Positions 17,899-27,346 of a DNA stretch of 64,000 nt are shown piece after piece; positions within the stretch are counted from its first letter, which is position 1, and each line of letters starts with the position of its first letter. The notes below the pieces were generated by a model. The model saw only the letters and a program-made list of their open reading frames with translations. It was not told the origin of the DNA and did no database searches. The DNA comes from Algoriphagus winogradskyi (GTDB taxonomy: Bacteria; Bacteroidota; Bacteroidia; Cytophagales; Cyclobacteriaceae), in assembly GCF_900182815.1 (NCBI RefSeq), contig NZ_FXUA01000007.1, positions 1-64,000 on the forward strand. Direction: 5' to 3'. A program made the position numbers and the translations under genes.

Positions 17899-19119
17899 CT
17901 ATACATCTGAAACCTTGGCTTCCTTTTCACTGAGTTTTTCTTTCACCCTTATCATAAAGTCACTGAGGACATTCATGTAATTAATAAATGCTTCATATGG
18001 CGAATCATATGGGCTGAAATATGCATGAATATCTCCGTCTGAAAAGAACTTAGTACACATGTAATAGAAGTGATCACTGGTTTGCAGATATGCCCAGTCG
18101 CGCTGAATATCATCGTCATCAATTCCTTTTACCAACTTCTCCATTTCAAAAAGTCGATCAAATGCCTCGTCTTGTAGGTCATTACCTAACCATGCTGTCA
18201 AATCACGCTCCTCATCTGCCCAAGAAATAGGAATTGGAACATGGATTTTACCAACTGGAGAAATCTTATCGGCAACTTCTGATGGGGTAGAAAATGTAAA
18301 GTTAGTCTTACTGAAAACTGCGTCTGGAAGAGCCCTCATGAATTCGAAAATTCCCGTTTCAGCCCATTGATGTTCCCCGAAAGTCTCATAATCCATGAAT
18401 AGATTAATTGTCTCTTCTTCTTGAGGAACGTTGTTTATCCATTTTACGAACTTGTCCGTAGTTAGCGGATAGTCATCCCAGCCTTTGTTTCCAAATCTAA
18501 ATGCGATATCATCCGAAAGCTGAAAGTTTTTCAGCAATACTTTTAGCTTAGGATCAATGCTGTTTACGTAAACATAATTTGGGCTTTTCCATCCAAGCAC
18601 GTGCTTTGCTCCTTCCGTTAAAATGGCATCAAAACCCATTTCTGCGACCATAGCGCCGATTTGATCTGAGTAAATAAGCTCCGTATTTCTAAATACTTTT
18701 GGCTTGTACCCATTGAAAAGTTTCTTGATTTTTTCCTGATGCTTTTTCACCATACTTTGAAACTCATCCTTGCTTTTCAAAGCTGCTAATGTGTGGGCAT
18801 AAGTTTCATTGAGCAATTCACAATGACCAGTTGCCACTAGTTTTTGAAAACTTTCCAAAACATCAGGGGCGTAAGTCTCTAACTGATCTAAAAATACGCC
18901 TGACATAGAGAAACTCACTTTGAATGCGCCATTATACTTGTTGATCATTTCCAACAATAAAGCATTCATAGGTAAATAGCATTTCTGAGCTACCTTTCGC
19001 ATGACACTACGATTCAGGAAATCGTCCCAGTAATGATGATCGTCTCCGATGTCAAAAAAACGATAAGGCTTCAGACGGTATGGCTGATGAACCTGGAAGT
19101 AAAAGCAGATGGTTCTCAT
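17899..19119 (-). CDS. Glycoside hydrolase family 57 (alpha-amylase/alpha-glucanotransferase type)
   Basis: GH57 enzymes act on alpha-1,4 or alpha-1,6 glucans. The family start FQVHQPYRL has HQP at residues 11-13. HCELLNETYAHTL and FRNTELIYSDQ correspond to conserved regions 2 and 3, and FMDYETFGEHQW supplies the conserved Asp region. Length (406) fits the short, cytoplasmic GH57 group, with no signal peptide. Its start overlaps the glycosyltransferase gene by 4 bp. Together with the two upstream genes it forms the glycogen cluster conserved in Bacteroidota. Whether it hydrolyses or transfers is not clear. Confidence 0.9.
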   Translation of the reverse strand: MRTICFYFQVHQPYRLKPYRFFDIGDDHHYWDDFLNRSVMRKVAQKCYLPMNALLLEMINKYNGAFKVSFSMSGVFLDQLETYAPDVLESFQKLVATGHCELLNETYAHTLAALKSKDEFQSMVKKHQEKIKKLFNGYKPKVFRNTELIYSDQIGAMVAEMGFDAILTEGAKHVLGWKSPNYVYVNSIDPKLKVLLKNFQLSDDIAFRFGNKGWDDYPLTTDKFVKWINNVPQEEETINLFMDYETFGEHQWAETGIFEFMRALPDAVFSKTNFTFSTPSEVADKISPVGKIHVPIPISWADEERDLTAWLGNDLQDEAFDRLFEMEKLVKGIDDDDIQRDWAYLQTSDHFYYMCTKFFSDGDIHAYFSPYDSPYEAFINYMNVLSDFMIRVKEKLSEKEAKVSDV

Positions 19120-20402
19120 GATTTCTTCGATAATGTTTTTCGGTACACTGTGATCAATTTTTCAGCCACATGCTCCCATTTTAATTTTTTCAATTCTTCT
19201 GTTCCAAGCTCTTTGAACATTTTAGATATACCATCATAATGTAGCAAAGCAAAAATGGCATCTGCCATGGAGTCAATGTCCCAAAAGTCGATTTTGATGG
19301 CATTATTTAGGACCTCGGCCACACCAGATTGTTTGGAGATAATTACAGGAGTATTATGTCTAACTGCTTCTAAAGGAGAGATGCCAAAGGGCTCAGATAC
19401 TGATGGCATTACATATACGTCTGAAATGGCATACATGTGGTCCACATCGTCACCTTTGAGAAATCCTGTAAAATGAAACTTTGTCCCCATTCGAAGTTCC
19501 GCCACTCGATCAATCATTCGATTGAGCAAATCCCCATTACCCGCCATTACAAAACGTACGTTAGGATCTCGCTCAATGACCTTTTTTGCTGCTTCTACAA
19601 AGTATTCAGGGCCTTTTTGGAAGGTGATTCTTCCAAGGAAAGTAACAATCTTTTCTGGTACCTTCTTTTGATAACTAGACTTGATAATACTGGCGTCAAG
19701 GACAGCATTATGAAGGACCGTTACTTTTTCAGCAGGGATGCCATATTTTTTTATGATAATGTTTTTGGTTAGCTGACTTACTGCAACCACATGGTCCGCA
19801 GCTTCCATGCCTGCGCGCTCTATATCATAAACCACCTGGTTTACAGATTCGCCTGATCGGTCAAATTCAGTCGCATGCACATGGGCTACCATAGGCTTTC
19901 CACTGATTTCTTTGGCAGCGATCCCGGCAGGAAAAGAAAGCCAGTCATGGGCATGAATGATATCGTGCTCCTTATTTTTGGAGATATGAGCTGCTACTAA
20001 AGCATAGCGTGAAACCTCCATCATTAAGTCCTTCCCATACTTTCCGCTGAATTCAAATTTGTTTGAGAATACACTTTCATCAACATCAGTCCTGTCATGG
20101 ATGGCATAATCAGTATATTTCTTAAATTCATCAGGTCCTAAGTAGGGGACCAAAAAGCTACTTACTTCTAAATAAGTGAGGTTTTTCCAGAATTTTTTGA
20201 ATCGTTTTTCACGGTAGTCTATCGTAACATCACTTGCATTGACAAAATCTGCCAATGGTTCCTCGTCTCCCCAAAGTTTAGGTACTACAAATATGATGTC
20301 TTGGTTATGGTGAGCCATCCCTTTCACCAAGCCATAACACGCCGTCCCAAGACCTCCAGAAATATGTGGTGGAAATTCCCACCCAAACATTAGCACCTTC
20401 AT
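19116..20402 (-). CDS. Glycosyltransferase family 4 / glycogen synthase-like
   Basis: A retaining GT-B glycosyltransferase, probably elongating an alpha-glucan chain from a nucleotide sugar. The N-terminal glycogen-synthase-like loop GWEFPPHISGGLG is at residues 7-19. The C-terminal domain has the FLGRITFQKGPEY donor region and the EPFGISPLEAV E-x7-E motif. Length (428) is shorter than classical GlgA. It is encoded between the debranching enzyme and GH57 genes with a 10-bp gap and a 4-bp overlap, which supports a role in glycogen metabolism. Confidence 0.88.
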   Translation of the reverse strand: MKVLMFGWEFPPHISGGLGTACYGLVKGMAHHNQDIIFVVPKLWGDEEPLADFVNASDVTIDYREKRFKKFWKNLTYLEVSSFLVPYLGPDEFKKYTDYAIHDRTDVDESVFSNKFEFSGKYGKDLMMEVSRYALVAAHISKNKEHDIIHAHDWLSFPAGIAAKEISGKPMVAHVHATEFDRSGESVNQVVYDIERAGMEAADHVVAVSQLTKNIIIKKYGIPAEKVTVLHNAVLDASIIKSSYQKKVPEKIVTFLGRITFQKGPEYFVEAAKKVIERDPNVRFVMAGNGDLLNRMIDRVAELRMGTKFHFTGFLKGDDVDHMYAISDVYVMPSVSEPFGISPLEAVRHNTPVIISKQSGVAEVLNNAIKIDFWDIDSMADAIFALLHYDGISKMFKELGTEELKKLKWEHVAEKLITVYRKTLSKKS

Positions 20403-20412
20403 AAAAAGTCTA

Positions 20413-22329
20413 TTATATCTTTTTGACCAAATCCATCATTCTAAGCAATTCTGATACGCTCCACGCTTGTGATATTGCGCCTTTAGGGCGATGCGGTGGA
20501 TCACCATCATAAATTTCTGCCACAGCTCCCACTCCATATTGAGTCATTACGCCATCAAAACCCTTTACAATTTTTTGAATAAAATTCGCACCAGACTTAC
20601 CATGTAGCCTAATGTATGCTTCTACAAAGTGACCTAGGGGCCAAACCCAAACTGTTCCATTGTGATAAGCTTCATCTCTACTAATTTGATCACCGAAATA
20701 GTAGCCTTTGTAAGCTGGGTCGTCAGGAGAAAGAGATCTCATGCCTCTGGTTGTGAGAAGTTTTGATTTGGCAGTTTCCAACACTTGATCACATTTTTCA
20801 TCACTCAGCATGACATAAGGGAGAGAGGTAGCAAAAATCATATTTGGACGAATTGCCCAGTCTTTTTCTTCCCCGTCAATGTAATCTGCCAGATAACCAT
20901 GCTCATCAGACCAAAACTCTTTTTCAAAGGTATGGCCGATTTTTGTTGCATGATCTGCTATTTCTTCATCTCCAGTTAATTCATGATAGAAACACAAAGC
21001 GTTATACCATAAGGCTTGGATTTCAACTGGGCACCCCATCCGTGGAGTAACAGGACCATCTGGGGTTACGGCGTCCATCCAGGTAAGTGCTTTACCCTCC
21101 TCTCCACCATACACTAGGCCATTCTCTAAAACGTGAATATTGAAATCAGTACCATTGAGGTACCCATCAATAATACCTTTCATTTTACCCAAATAGCGTT
21201 CTTTAACTGTTTTGCTATCGCCTGTATACTTGATGTATTGTTGTAGTGCCCAGAAGTACCATAATGGTGCGTCAATGGAATTCATATTAGTTGTGACTCC
21301 GCTTCCGACATTAGGAAAAAGTGGGCCTTTCAAATCGCGGGACATGGTGTCCATGATATCAAGAAAAGTCTTATTATCTCCTGTGGTGAGTGTAAGTCCT
21401 GGAGCGGCTACAAAAGTATCTCTACCCCACCAGCCAAACCATGGATACCCAGCAATTACCCTGGTGTCTCCGTCTCGCTGACGTAAAAATTGGCCTGCTG
21501 AATTCTTCAGGCAGTTTACAAAATTACTTCTAGGTATTCGCCTCGCGATTTCTTTCTCGAAGGCATTTTGACGTGTTTTTGGATCTGCTTCTGTCAGTCC
21601 TGCTGAAAATATGACAGACTCACCTTTTTCTATTTCAAATTCAAAATACCCGGGGACGTATAAGTCTTCCTGATAGTCATACCCTCGCTCGCGTTCTAAA
21701 ATATACTCTACATTGTAATACCAATCAGGTGCAGGAACAAACTCTACCTTCTTTGATACCTGCAGATAAAGTGGGTCATACTTGTCATATAAGTGGAAAA
21801 TTGCTCCATTTAGAGCTTTTTTATATTTTTTGTTTATGTATGTATTGGCCTTGCAGAGGTCGTGGTAACCTCTAAATGCCAAGAAGGGTTGTATACGTAT
21901 TTTAGTCGGCGAATGTGCGTCTAGCAAGGTGTAGCGTATCATCAAGCGATCTCTGTTGGTGTCCAGTATCAACTCCTTTTGCAAAAGAACTCCACCTACA
22001 CGATAGGTTAGTTTAGGGATGGGTTCAGAATCGAAATCCTCGAGGTATTTATGGCCTCGTGGGGAGTAATTTCCCGGGAATTTGCTTATCCCTAAATTAA
22101 AACTGGCTCCATGTTGGATTACCGTTTCATGAACGGTAGATAACATTACGTGGCTTTGTGAGTCGATTTTTGGTTGAGGCACTACGAGTAGCCCATGGTA
22201 TTTACGGGTGTTGCAGCAAATTATTGAAGTGCTGGTATAGGCGCCGGAACGATTGGATCTGATGATCTCTCTCTCAAGAGAATAATTCAGATTGATTAGT
22301 TGTGTTTTATCGAAATGGATATAACTCAT
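20413..22329 (-). CDS. Glycogen debranching enzyme (amylo-alpha-1,6-glucosidase type)
   Basis: Hydrolyses alpha-1,6 branches of glycogen. The N-terminal domain (about residues 1-220) resembles the GDE_N domain, and the C-terminal (alpha/alpha)6-barrel shows AGYPWFGWWGRDTFVAAPGL and, further on, WMDAVTPDGPVTPR and HNGTVWVWPLG, typical of archaeal-type debranching enzymes. No signal peptide is present, so it is cytoplasmic. At 638 residues it is complete. As the first gene of the three-gene operon, its product pairs naturally with the glycosyltransferase and GH57 enzyme that follow. Confidence 0.92.
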   Translation of the reverse strand: MSYIHFDKTQLINLNYSLEREIIRSNRSGAYTSTSIICCNTRKYHGLLVVPQPKIDSQSHVMLSTVHETVIQHGASFNLGISKFPGNYSPRGHKYLEDFDSEPIPKLTYRVGGVLLQKELILDTNRDRLMIRYTLLDAHSPTKIRIQPFLAFRGYHDLCKANTYINKKYKKALNGAIFHLYDKYDPLYLQVSKKVEFVPAPDWYYNVEYILERERGYDYQEDLYVPGYFEFEIEKGESVIFSAGLTEADPKTRQNAFEKEIARRIPRSNFVNCLKNSAGQFLRQRDGDTRVIAGYPWFGWWGRDTFVAAPGLTLTTGDNKTFLDIMDTMSRDLKGPLFPNVGSGVTTNMNSIDAPLWYFWALQQYIKYTGDSKTVKERYLGKMKGIIDGYLNGTDFNIHVLENGLVYGGEEGKALTWMDAVTPDGPVTPRMGCPVEIQALWYNALCFYHELTGDEEIADHATKIGHTFEKEFWSDEHGYLADYIDGEEKDWAIRPNMIFATSLPYVMLSDEKCDQVLETAKSKLLTTRGMRSLSPDDPAYKGYYFGDQISRDEAYHNGTVWVWPLGHFVEAYIRLHGKSGANFIQKIVKGFDGVMTQYGVGAVAEIYDGDPPHRPKGAISQAWSVSELLRMMDLVKKI

Positions 22330-22644
22330 GCGGGGAAAATTCTATGTTGTTAAAAATAGAGTTTTGCACCGACAAGAAAAATGAAATGGTAAAAAATAAA
22401 GGTTATGTTTCCATAACCTTTTGTCTTTGTTGAAATAATTAAGAATGAATCGCCTCTTTTTGGACTTCTTCGAAATTTTTTAGCGATTCTTCGAATTTCA
22501 TCAGGTAACTTTTTGCCATTCTGATATTGATAGGTTTTACCTGTGGGAATTTTGGCGAAGTTTTGAACAAAGTGAACATCTGAAGTTGGTTTAGTTCTGG
22601 CAGGATTTATCAAATGCTGTGCCAATAGAGGCTCTATTAATAAG

Positions 22645-22671
22645 AAAAGCCCCTCAAAATGAGGGGCTTTT
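22645..22671 (-). terminator. Terminator downstream of tRNA-His
   Basis: An 11-bp perfect stem (22645-22655 with 22661-22671) begins 2 bp past the 3' end of the tRNA and ends in TTTT on the minus strand. Confidence 0.8.
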
Positions 22672-22672
22672 G

Positions 22673-22747
22673 GGTGAAAGACCGGGTTCGAACCGGCGAC
22701 CTCTGGATCCACAAACCAGCGCTCTAACCAGCTGAGCTACAATCACC
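22673..22747 (-). tRNA. tRNA-His (GTG)
   Basis: Read on the minus strand, the D-arm (GCTC/GAGC), anticodon loop TTGTGGA with anticodon GTG, a 5-nt variable loop and T-loop TTCGAAC are all clear. An encoded extra G at position -1 (22747) opposite C73 (22673) is the tRNA-His identity pair. CCA is not encoded. Three U-U oppositions stand out: 5-68 and 6-67 in the acceptor stem and 31-39 in the anticodon stem. A promoter upstream and a terminator downstream argue that it is expressed. Confidence 0.88.
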
Positions 22748-22784
22748 ATGTATACGTTTGAACTGGTTTCTTCCAAACGGTCTG

Positions 22785-22816
22785 CAAAAGTAATGATTAA
22801 GCTGAATCAGCGCAAT
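22785..22816 (-). promoter_or_regulatory. Promoter of tRNA-His
   Basis: On the minus strand ATTG (22813-22816), a 20-nt spacer and the perfect -7 box TACTTTTG (22785-22792) lie about 38 bp upstream of the tRNA 5' end. Confidence 0.6.
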
Positions 22817-22823
22817 AGGATTA

Positions 22824-24167
22824 TCAAAAATTTATAGAAAAAATAAGTCTGTCACCTTTCTTCTCTTCATGAAATGTACCGTTTTCGTACGCTAAATGTC
22901 CAGAAACGACTGTGTGTGTGACTTTTGACTGAAATGTGTGTCCTTCGAATGGCGACCAGCCACACTTCGATAAAATGTTTTCTTTGGATACCTTCCATGG
23001 ATTATTTAAGTCTACCAGTACCAAATCAGCATAATATCCTTCCCGGATGAATCCTCTTTCTTTAATATTAAATAGTGTGGCTACGTTGTGACACATTTTA
23101 AGAGCAATTTTCTCTAAGCTGATTTTACCCTGATGGTAGAAGTCAAGCATAGCGACTAAACTGTGCTGATTCAATGGGCCTCCGGAAGGAGCTTTGGTAT
23201 ACAGCAGTGCTTTTTCTTCTAAGGTATGAGGAGCGTGATCAGTGGCGATCACATCGATAGTTCCGTCAAGCATTGCATTGAAGATTGCATCTCTATCTTT
23301 TGCAGTCTTTACCGCTGGGTTCCATTTGATCAAGGTACCTTTTGAATCATAATCTTCCTCAGCAAACCACATGTGGTGGATACAAGCCTCCGCGGTTACT
23401 TTTTTCTGTTCCAAAGGAATTGTATTTGTGAATAACTCCAATTCCTTTGCTGTGCTAATATGTAATATGTGAAGTCGGGTTCCATGTTTTTTTGCCATGG
23501 CGACTGCCCGGCTCGAAGCATCATAGCAAGCTTCCTCTGATCTGATCTTTGGGTGAAATTTGACAGGGATATCATCCCCGTAGATAGCTTTGTATTTATC
23601 GAAATTTGCTTTGATGATGTCATCGTTTTCGCTGTGGATAGCGATTATTGCTTTACACTCCTTAAATATTCCTTCCAGAGACTCAATGTTATCCACGACC
23701 ATATTTCCGGTAGACGAGCCCTGAAAAATCTTCAATCCGCAAACTTTTTCAAAATCCACTTTCATGATCTCATCCAAATTGCTGTTAGTAGCTCCCATGA
23801 AAAATGAATAGTTCGCTAATGAAACTTCTGCAGCTCTGGAGTATTTCTGTTCGAGCAATTCCACCGTCGTGGCTTGGGGAATGGTATTCGGCATTTCCAT
23901 GTAGGAAGTGGTACCACCAGCGACTCCCGCCTTAGCTTCGGTATAGATCTCAGCTTTGTGTGTAAGTCCCGGCTCTCTGAAGTGTACCTGATCATCAATT
24001 AGCCCTGGGAAAAGATGTTTTCCAGTTCCGTCTATATGGATATCTGCCTGCTCAGCACTGAGGTTGTCACCCAGTTTTGAAATTCTTCCATTTTCTACTA
24101 ACACATCGCCAAGACTTATCCGGCCTTCATTGACTATATTTGCACCGGTGATCAGAATACTTTTCAT
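22824..24167 (-). CDS. pyrC: Dihydroorotase
   Basis: Cyclises carbamoyl aspartate to dihydroorotate in pyrimidine synthesis. The N-terminal metal motif reads DDQVHFREPGLTHK: Gln stands where the first His of the usual HxH would be, as I recall is general in Bacteroidota-type enzymes. The probable carbamylated Lys is in GLKIFQGSSTGN. The later metal His residues are in IAIHSEN and LHILHIST, and the catalytic Asp in VIATDHAPHT. Length (447) is normal. It is divergent from the DEAD-box helicase gene, 47 bp apart. Confidence 0.93.
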   Translation of the reverse strand: MKSILITGANIVNEGRISLGDVLVENGRISKLGDNLSAEQADIHIDGTGKHLFPGLIDDQVHFREPGLTHKAEIYTEAKAGVAGGTTSYMEMPNTIPQATTVELLEQKYSRAAEVSLANYSFFMGATNSNLDEIMKVDFEKVCGLKIFQGSSTGNMVVDNIESLEGIFKECKAIIAIHSENDDIIKANFDKYKAIYGDDIPVKFHPKIRSEEACYDASSRAVAMAKKHGTRLHILHISTAKELELFTNTIPLEQKKVTAEACIHHMWFAEEDYDSKGTLIKWNPAVKTAKDRDAIFNAMLDGTIDVIATDHAPHTLEEKALLYTKAPSGGPLNQHSLVAMLDFYHQGKISLEKIALKMCHNVATLFNIKERGFIREGYYADLVLVDLNNPWKVSKENILSKCGWSPFEGHTFQSKVTHTVVSGHLAYENGTFHEEKKGDRLIFSINF

Positions 24168-24214
24168 CTTTATTCCTTTTTGGATTTTACTATTTCAACC
24201 AAAATTAACGAATC

Positions 24215-25588
24215 ATGAGCAATGAGGCCTCAACATTTGAAGCATTTAAGCTAAATAGACAGCTATTGAATGCCGTGGCGGACGCCGGATATGTTCATCC
24301 TACCCCAATTCAGGAAAAAGCAATTCCTCTTGCTCTTGCTGGTCACGATGTATTAGGTATCGCTCAGACAGGTACTGGTAAGACTGCTGCCTATGTGTTG
24401 CCGGTTCTAATGAAGGTGAAATATGCCCAAGGGGATCATGCCAGAGCAGTAATTTTGGCACCTACTCGTGAGCTAGTAATGCAGATCGAAGAAGTGGTGG
24501 TTCAAATGTCAGCGAATACGGACCTGAGAATGGTTGCGCTTTATGGCGGTTTGGGACCAAAAACTCAGATAGAAATCCTAGAAAAAGGCGTGGATATCAT
24601 CGTTTCTACCCCGGGGAGATTTCTGGATATTTATAGAAAAGGAAAAATCCTGACCAAAGAAATAAAAACCATGGTGCTGGATGAGGCTGACAAAATGATG
24701 GACATGGGCTTTATGCCTCAGATCCGATCGATTTTGGAAATCATTCCTAGAAAGCGACAGAACCTACTTTTCTCCGCGACTTTTGGAGAACGAATCGATC
24801 GCTTTGCAGCGGAGTTTTTGGAATTTCCGGAAAGAGTAGAAGTTACTCCTCAGGCTACTACGGCTGAGACTATTGGTCAGGTGAAATACTTGGTTCCAAA
24901 TATTAAGACCAAACTTAGTCTTCTTGCTCATCTCTTTAAAAATGAAGAGATCAATAGAGCCATCATTTTTACCAGATCAAGAAGAAATGCAGAAGAGGTT
25001 TTCGCCTTTTTGAGTCATAGAAGTTATGGCGAAGTTCGGGTGATCCATGCCAATAAAGGACAGAATACAAGAATCAATTCCATTGAGGATTTCAAAGGCG
25101 GAGATGTTCGGATTTTGGTGGCGACAGACGTTGCTTCCAGAGGATTGGATGTAACAATGGTATCTCACGTGGTAAATTTTGATGTGCCGTTGATCTATGA
25201 GGATTATGTGCATAGAATAGGGAGGACAGGAAGAGCGACGAATGAAGGAAAAGCAATCAGTTTCGTGAATCCTGCCGAGGAATATCACTTTGACAAGATC
25301 GAGGAGATCATCAGAATGAAAGTTGAAGAGGCTGAAATTCCTTCTGAAGTGGACATAACGCCGACTCCCTATGAAGAAAAACAAGCCTATGCGCGTGAAT
25401 TGGATCGTTTACTCCAACGCGATAATCCTGATTACAAAGGAGCTTTTCATGAGAAAAAGGAACATAAAAAGCCGAACCCGCATCTAGAGGCACAGGAGAA
25501 AGAGAAAAAGCGTGGCAATAAAAATTCCAAAGCCAAGACCAATAGAAATCAGCTGAAGACCAAGCATCAGAAAAATAAGGGGAAATAG
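24215..25588 (+). CDS. DEAD-box RNA helicase
   Basis: ATP-dependent RNA unwinding, probably in ribosome assembly or mRNA turnover. The motifs appear in order: Q motif (TPIQEKAIP), Walker A AQTGTGKT, PTRELV, DEAD, SAT, then ATDVASRGLD and HRIGRTGR in the second RecA domain. A basic, Lys/Asn/Gln-rich tail of about 60 residues ends the protein, as in many Bacteroidota RhlE-type helicases, and probably binds RNA. Length 457. It is a single gene. Confidence 0.93.
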   Translation: MSNEASTFEAFKLNRQLLNAVADAGYVHPTPIQEKAIPLALAGHDVLGIAQTGTGKTAAYVLPVLMKVKYAQGDHARAVILAPTRELVMQIEEVVVQMSANTDLRMVALYGGLGPKTQIEILEKGVDIIVSTPGRFLDIYRKGKILTKEIKTMVLDEADKMMDMGFMPQIRSILEIIPRKRQNLLFSATFGERIDRFAAEFLEFPERVEVTPQATTAETIGQVKYLVPNIKTKLSLLAHLFKNEEINRAIIFTRSRRNAEEVFAFLSHRSYGEVRVIHANKGQNTRINSIEDFKGGDVRILVATDVASRGLDVTMVSHVVNFDVPLIYEDYVHRIGRTGRATNEGKAISFVNPAEEYHFDKIEEIIRMKVEEAEIPSEVDITPTPYEEKQAYARELDRLLQRDNPDYKGAFHEKKEHKKPNPHLEAQEKEKKRGNKNSKAKTNRNQLKTKHQKNKGK

Positions 25589-25670
25589 CCTATAACTAAG
25601 AAAGGTTAATTTTCTCTAAAACTAATCTCCATCTGTTTGAAGTTTTATTTGTAATGATAAAATTTGAGAT

Positions 25671-26834
25671 GTGAGATTAGTTTTATTTTTTGTTTTTGTC
25701 AGTGCTTCCCTTCAGGCACAATCTTTTTTGGTTCCATACAACCATCAGCTACCCGATTCAAGGAAAATCGAAATTCAGGTTGAGTTCTTAAATGAGTTTG
25801 ATGCAGAAAAGGAAACGGTATTTCTATTAGAGGATGCTTTCGATGAACTTTATATGCCTTTTCATGAATTGCTGGATTTCTCTGAGTCCAATAATTTTGT
25901 TTTGATCAAGGGGAGAAAGGATAATGAGGAGCTAAAAAGAGGCGTGATGCTTTCTGGAAGTCTAGATTATCAATTGGCTTACACCCTTTATAATCAAGAT
26001 CAAGTAGCTCGTGATATAGAGGTAATTAGGCAGGAATTACTCGGGGAAGAGCAAGTGATTTTGTTGGGATATTCATCTTCAGCCATGGTGTTGCAGCATT
26101 ACCTTTCCTTGTTTCCTCAGCATGTAAGCACAATGATCAGTGTTAATCCCTTGGTTTTTGACGTTCAAAAGAACATGAGTTTTCCTTCCTCAGGATTAAC
26201 CTTTCAAGGTTTGACACTTAATGATGAGTAGAACTTTGATTTCAGTTATTATGCAAATTTCTACAATGTAAATTTGGGGCGAAAGGCCGCTGCGAAGCAC
26301 AATCTGATTGAGTTTATGATTTTTCAGGATGTGCTGAAGGGGTTGGCTTCTACCCAAGATTCTGCAACAAATATCCCATTACTTGTGCGGGCATTTGAAC
26401 ATGCTATAGCCGTCTCGGGAATGCAAGATTCTTCTCAAAAGATCAATCCAAACTTAGAAGTACTGAAAACATTGAGTAATCCACTTTGGATCACCTATCA
26501 AAATGACAACTTCGATTTCTATGGAACCAACTACGATCGATTGTTGGGATTTGAGGGGAAGATGATTCTGATTGGAGGAGCTTTTGACCATTTGATTTAC
26601 TCCAAATCATACGATGTGCTCGCAGAGTATTATACTAATTGCACGTTGCTCTTACTCAGAGATGGTCATGGATTTCAGCAAGCTTTAGGGCTTTCTGCCT
26701 TCAATGACTTAATAAATGCCTTCATTAGCAATGATACTTCAGGAAAGATTGCAGCTTATAAAAAGTTGTCTGATGATACCTTCATCTTCGAAAAATATTA
26801 TGAGGGTGACTTTAAAGTGCCACCTCTTTTTTGA
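25671..26834 (+). pseudogene. Alpha/beta-hydrolase-like exported protein interrupted by an in-frame TAG
   Basis: Two open stretches of 186 codons each, 25671-26231 and 26274-26834, lie in the same frame. They are joined by 14 further sense codons after a single TAG at 26229-26231, so one nonsense codon splits an otherwise continuous gene of 387 sense codons. The GTG start gives a signal peptide (VLFFVFVSASLQAQ). The nucleophile-elbow-like GYSSSA is in the first half. Candidate acid and base residues (GGAFDHLIY, DGHGFQQ) lie in the second half, so the first part alone cannot be an active hydrolase. Coding quality is unchanged after the stop, so the change looks recent or is a sequencing error. 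Confidence 0.75.
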
Positions 26835-26857
26835 TCTATAATATGATTTCCTAAAAA

Positions 26858-26890
26858 AGAAAAACCAGTTCAAATAGAACTGGTTTTTCT
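26858..26890. terminator. Bidirectional terminator after the hydrolase pseudogene
   Basis: A 14-bp perfect stem (26858-26871 with 26877-26890) has a 5-nt loop and A/T-rich flanks. It overlaps the end of the convergent DUF3995 gene. Confidence 0.75.
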
Positions 26891-27331
26891 TGAAATTTGC
26901 CGGCTTTTATACAGTAATTTAAATCCTACTATCGCTATAATTAAACACAAAGGAGAAAAGAATAAGGTGTCTGTTTTCGCAAATTCTGATGATTTAATTT
27001 GCTTGAAAAAACCAATGTATTTGAAATCACCCAAAGCTCTCAACCCAAAAATTAGTGGGACAGCCCAAAGCCCAATTATTCTAACCCAAAACGGTAATTT
27101 GCGATTTGCCGAAATGAAGGTTATCCAGTAAAATGCTGCGAATAGAGTTAGTCCAGACCCAACAATTATGCTGTCAAATGTCTGCGGACTCAGCATTTGC
27201 TGCCCTTGTTCATTTGTAGGTATGACACTTTCAAATCCCCAAACCCCTCCACTTGCCCAGTAAAAATGAATTAAAGCAAGAATAGAAAAGATTACAATTA
27301 AAAGTATGGCTAGAGTTGATTTCATAATCAT
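26870..27331 (-). CDS. DUF3995 family membrane protein
   Basis: 153 residues with four hydrophobic helices (about residues 5-25, 50-70, 80-98 and 120-140). The first helix continues into HFYWASGGVWGFESVIPT, a pattern I associate with DUF3995 proteins of unknown function. Two Met codons are possible starts (27331 and 27325). The gene lies 15 bp downstream of the M20 amidohydrolase gene on the same strand and may be co-transcribed with it. Confidence 0.75.
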   Translation of the reverse strand: MIMKSTLAILLIVIFSILALIHFYWASGGVWGFESVIPTNEQGQQMLSPQTFDSIIVGSGLTLFAAFYWITFISANRKLPFWVRIIGLWAVPLIFGLRALGDFKYIGFFKQIKSSEFAKTDTLFFSPLCLIIAIVGFKLLYKSRQISRKTSSI

Positions 27332-27346
27332 GAGCTATTATTCTAC

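Noticed and set aside
22350-22712. Minus-strand open frame of 120 codons beginning with a DPEVAGSNPVFHPK-like sequence
   Set aside because: It begins inside the tRNA-His gene and its N-terminus is a translation of the tRNA T-arm; it then crosses the tRNA terminator, so it is an artefact.
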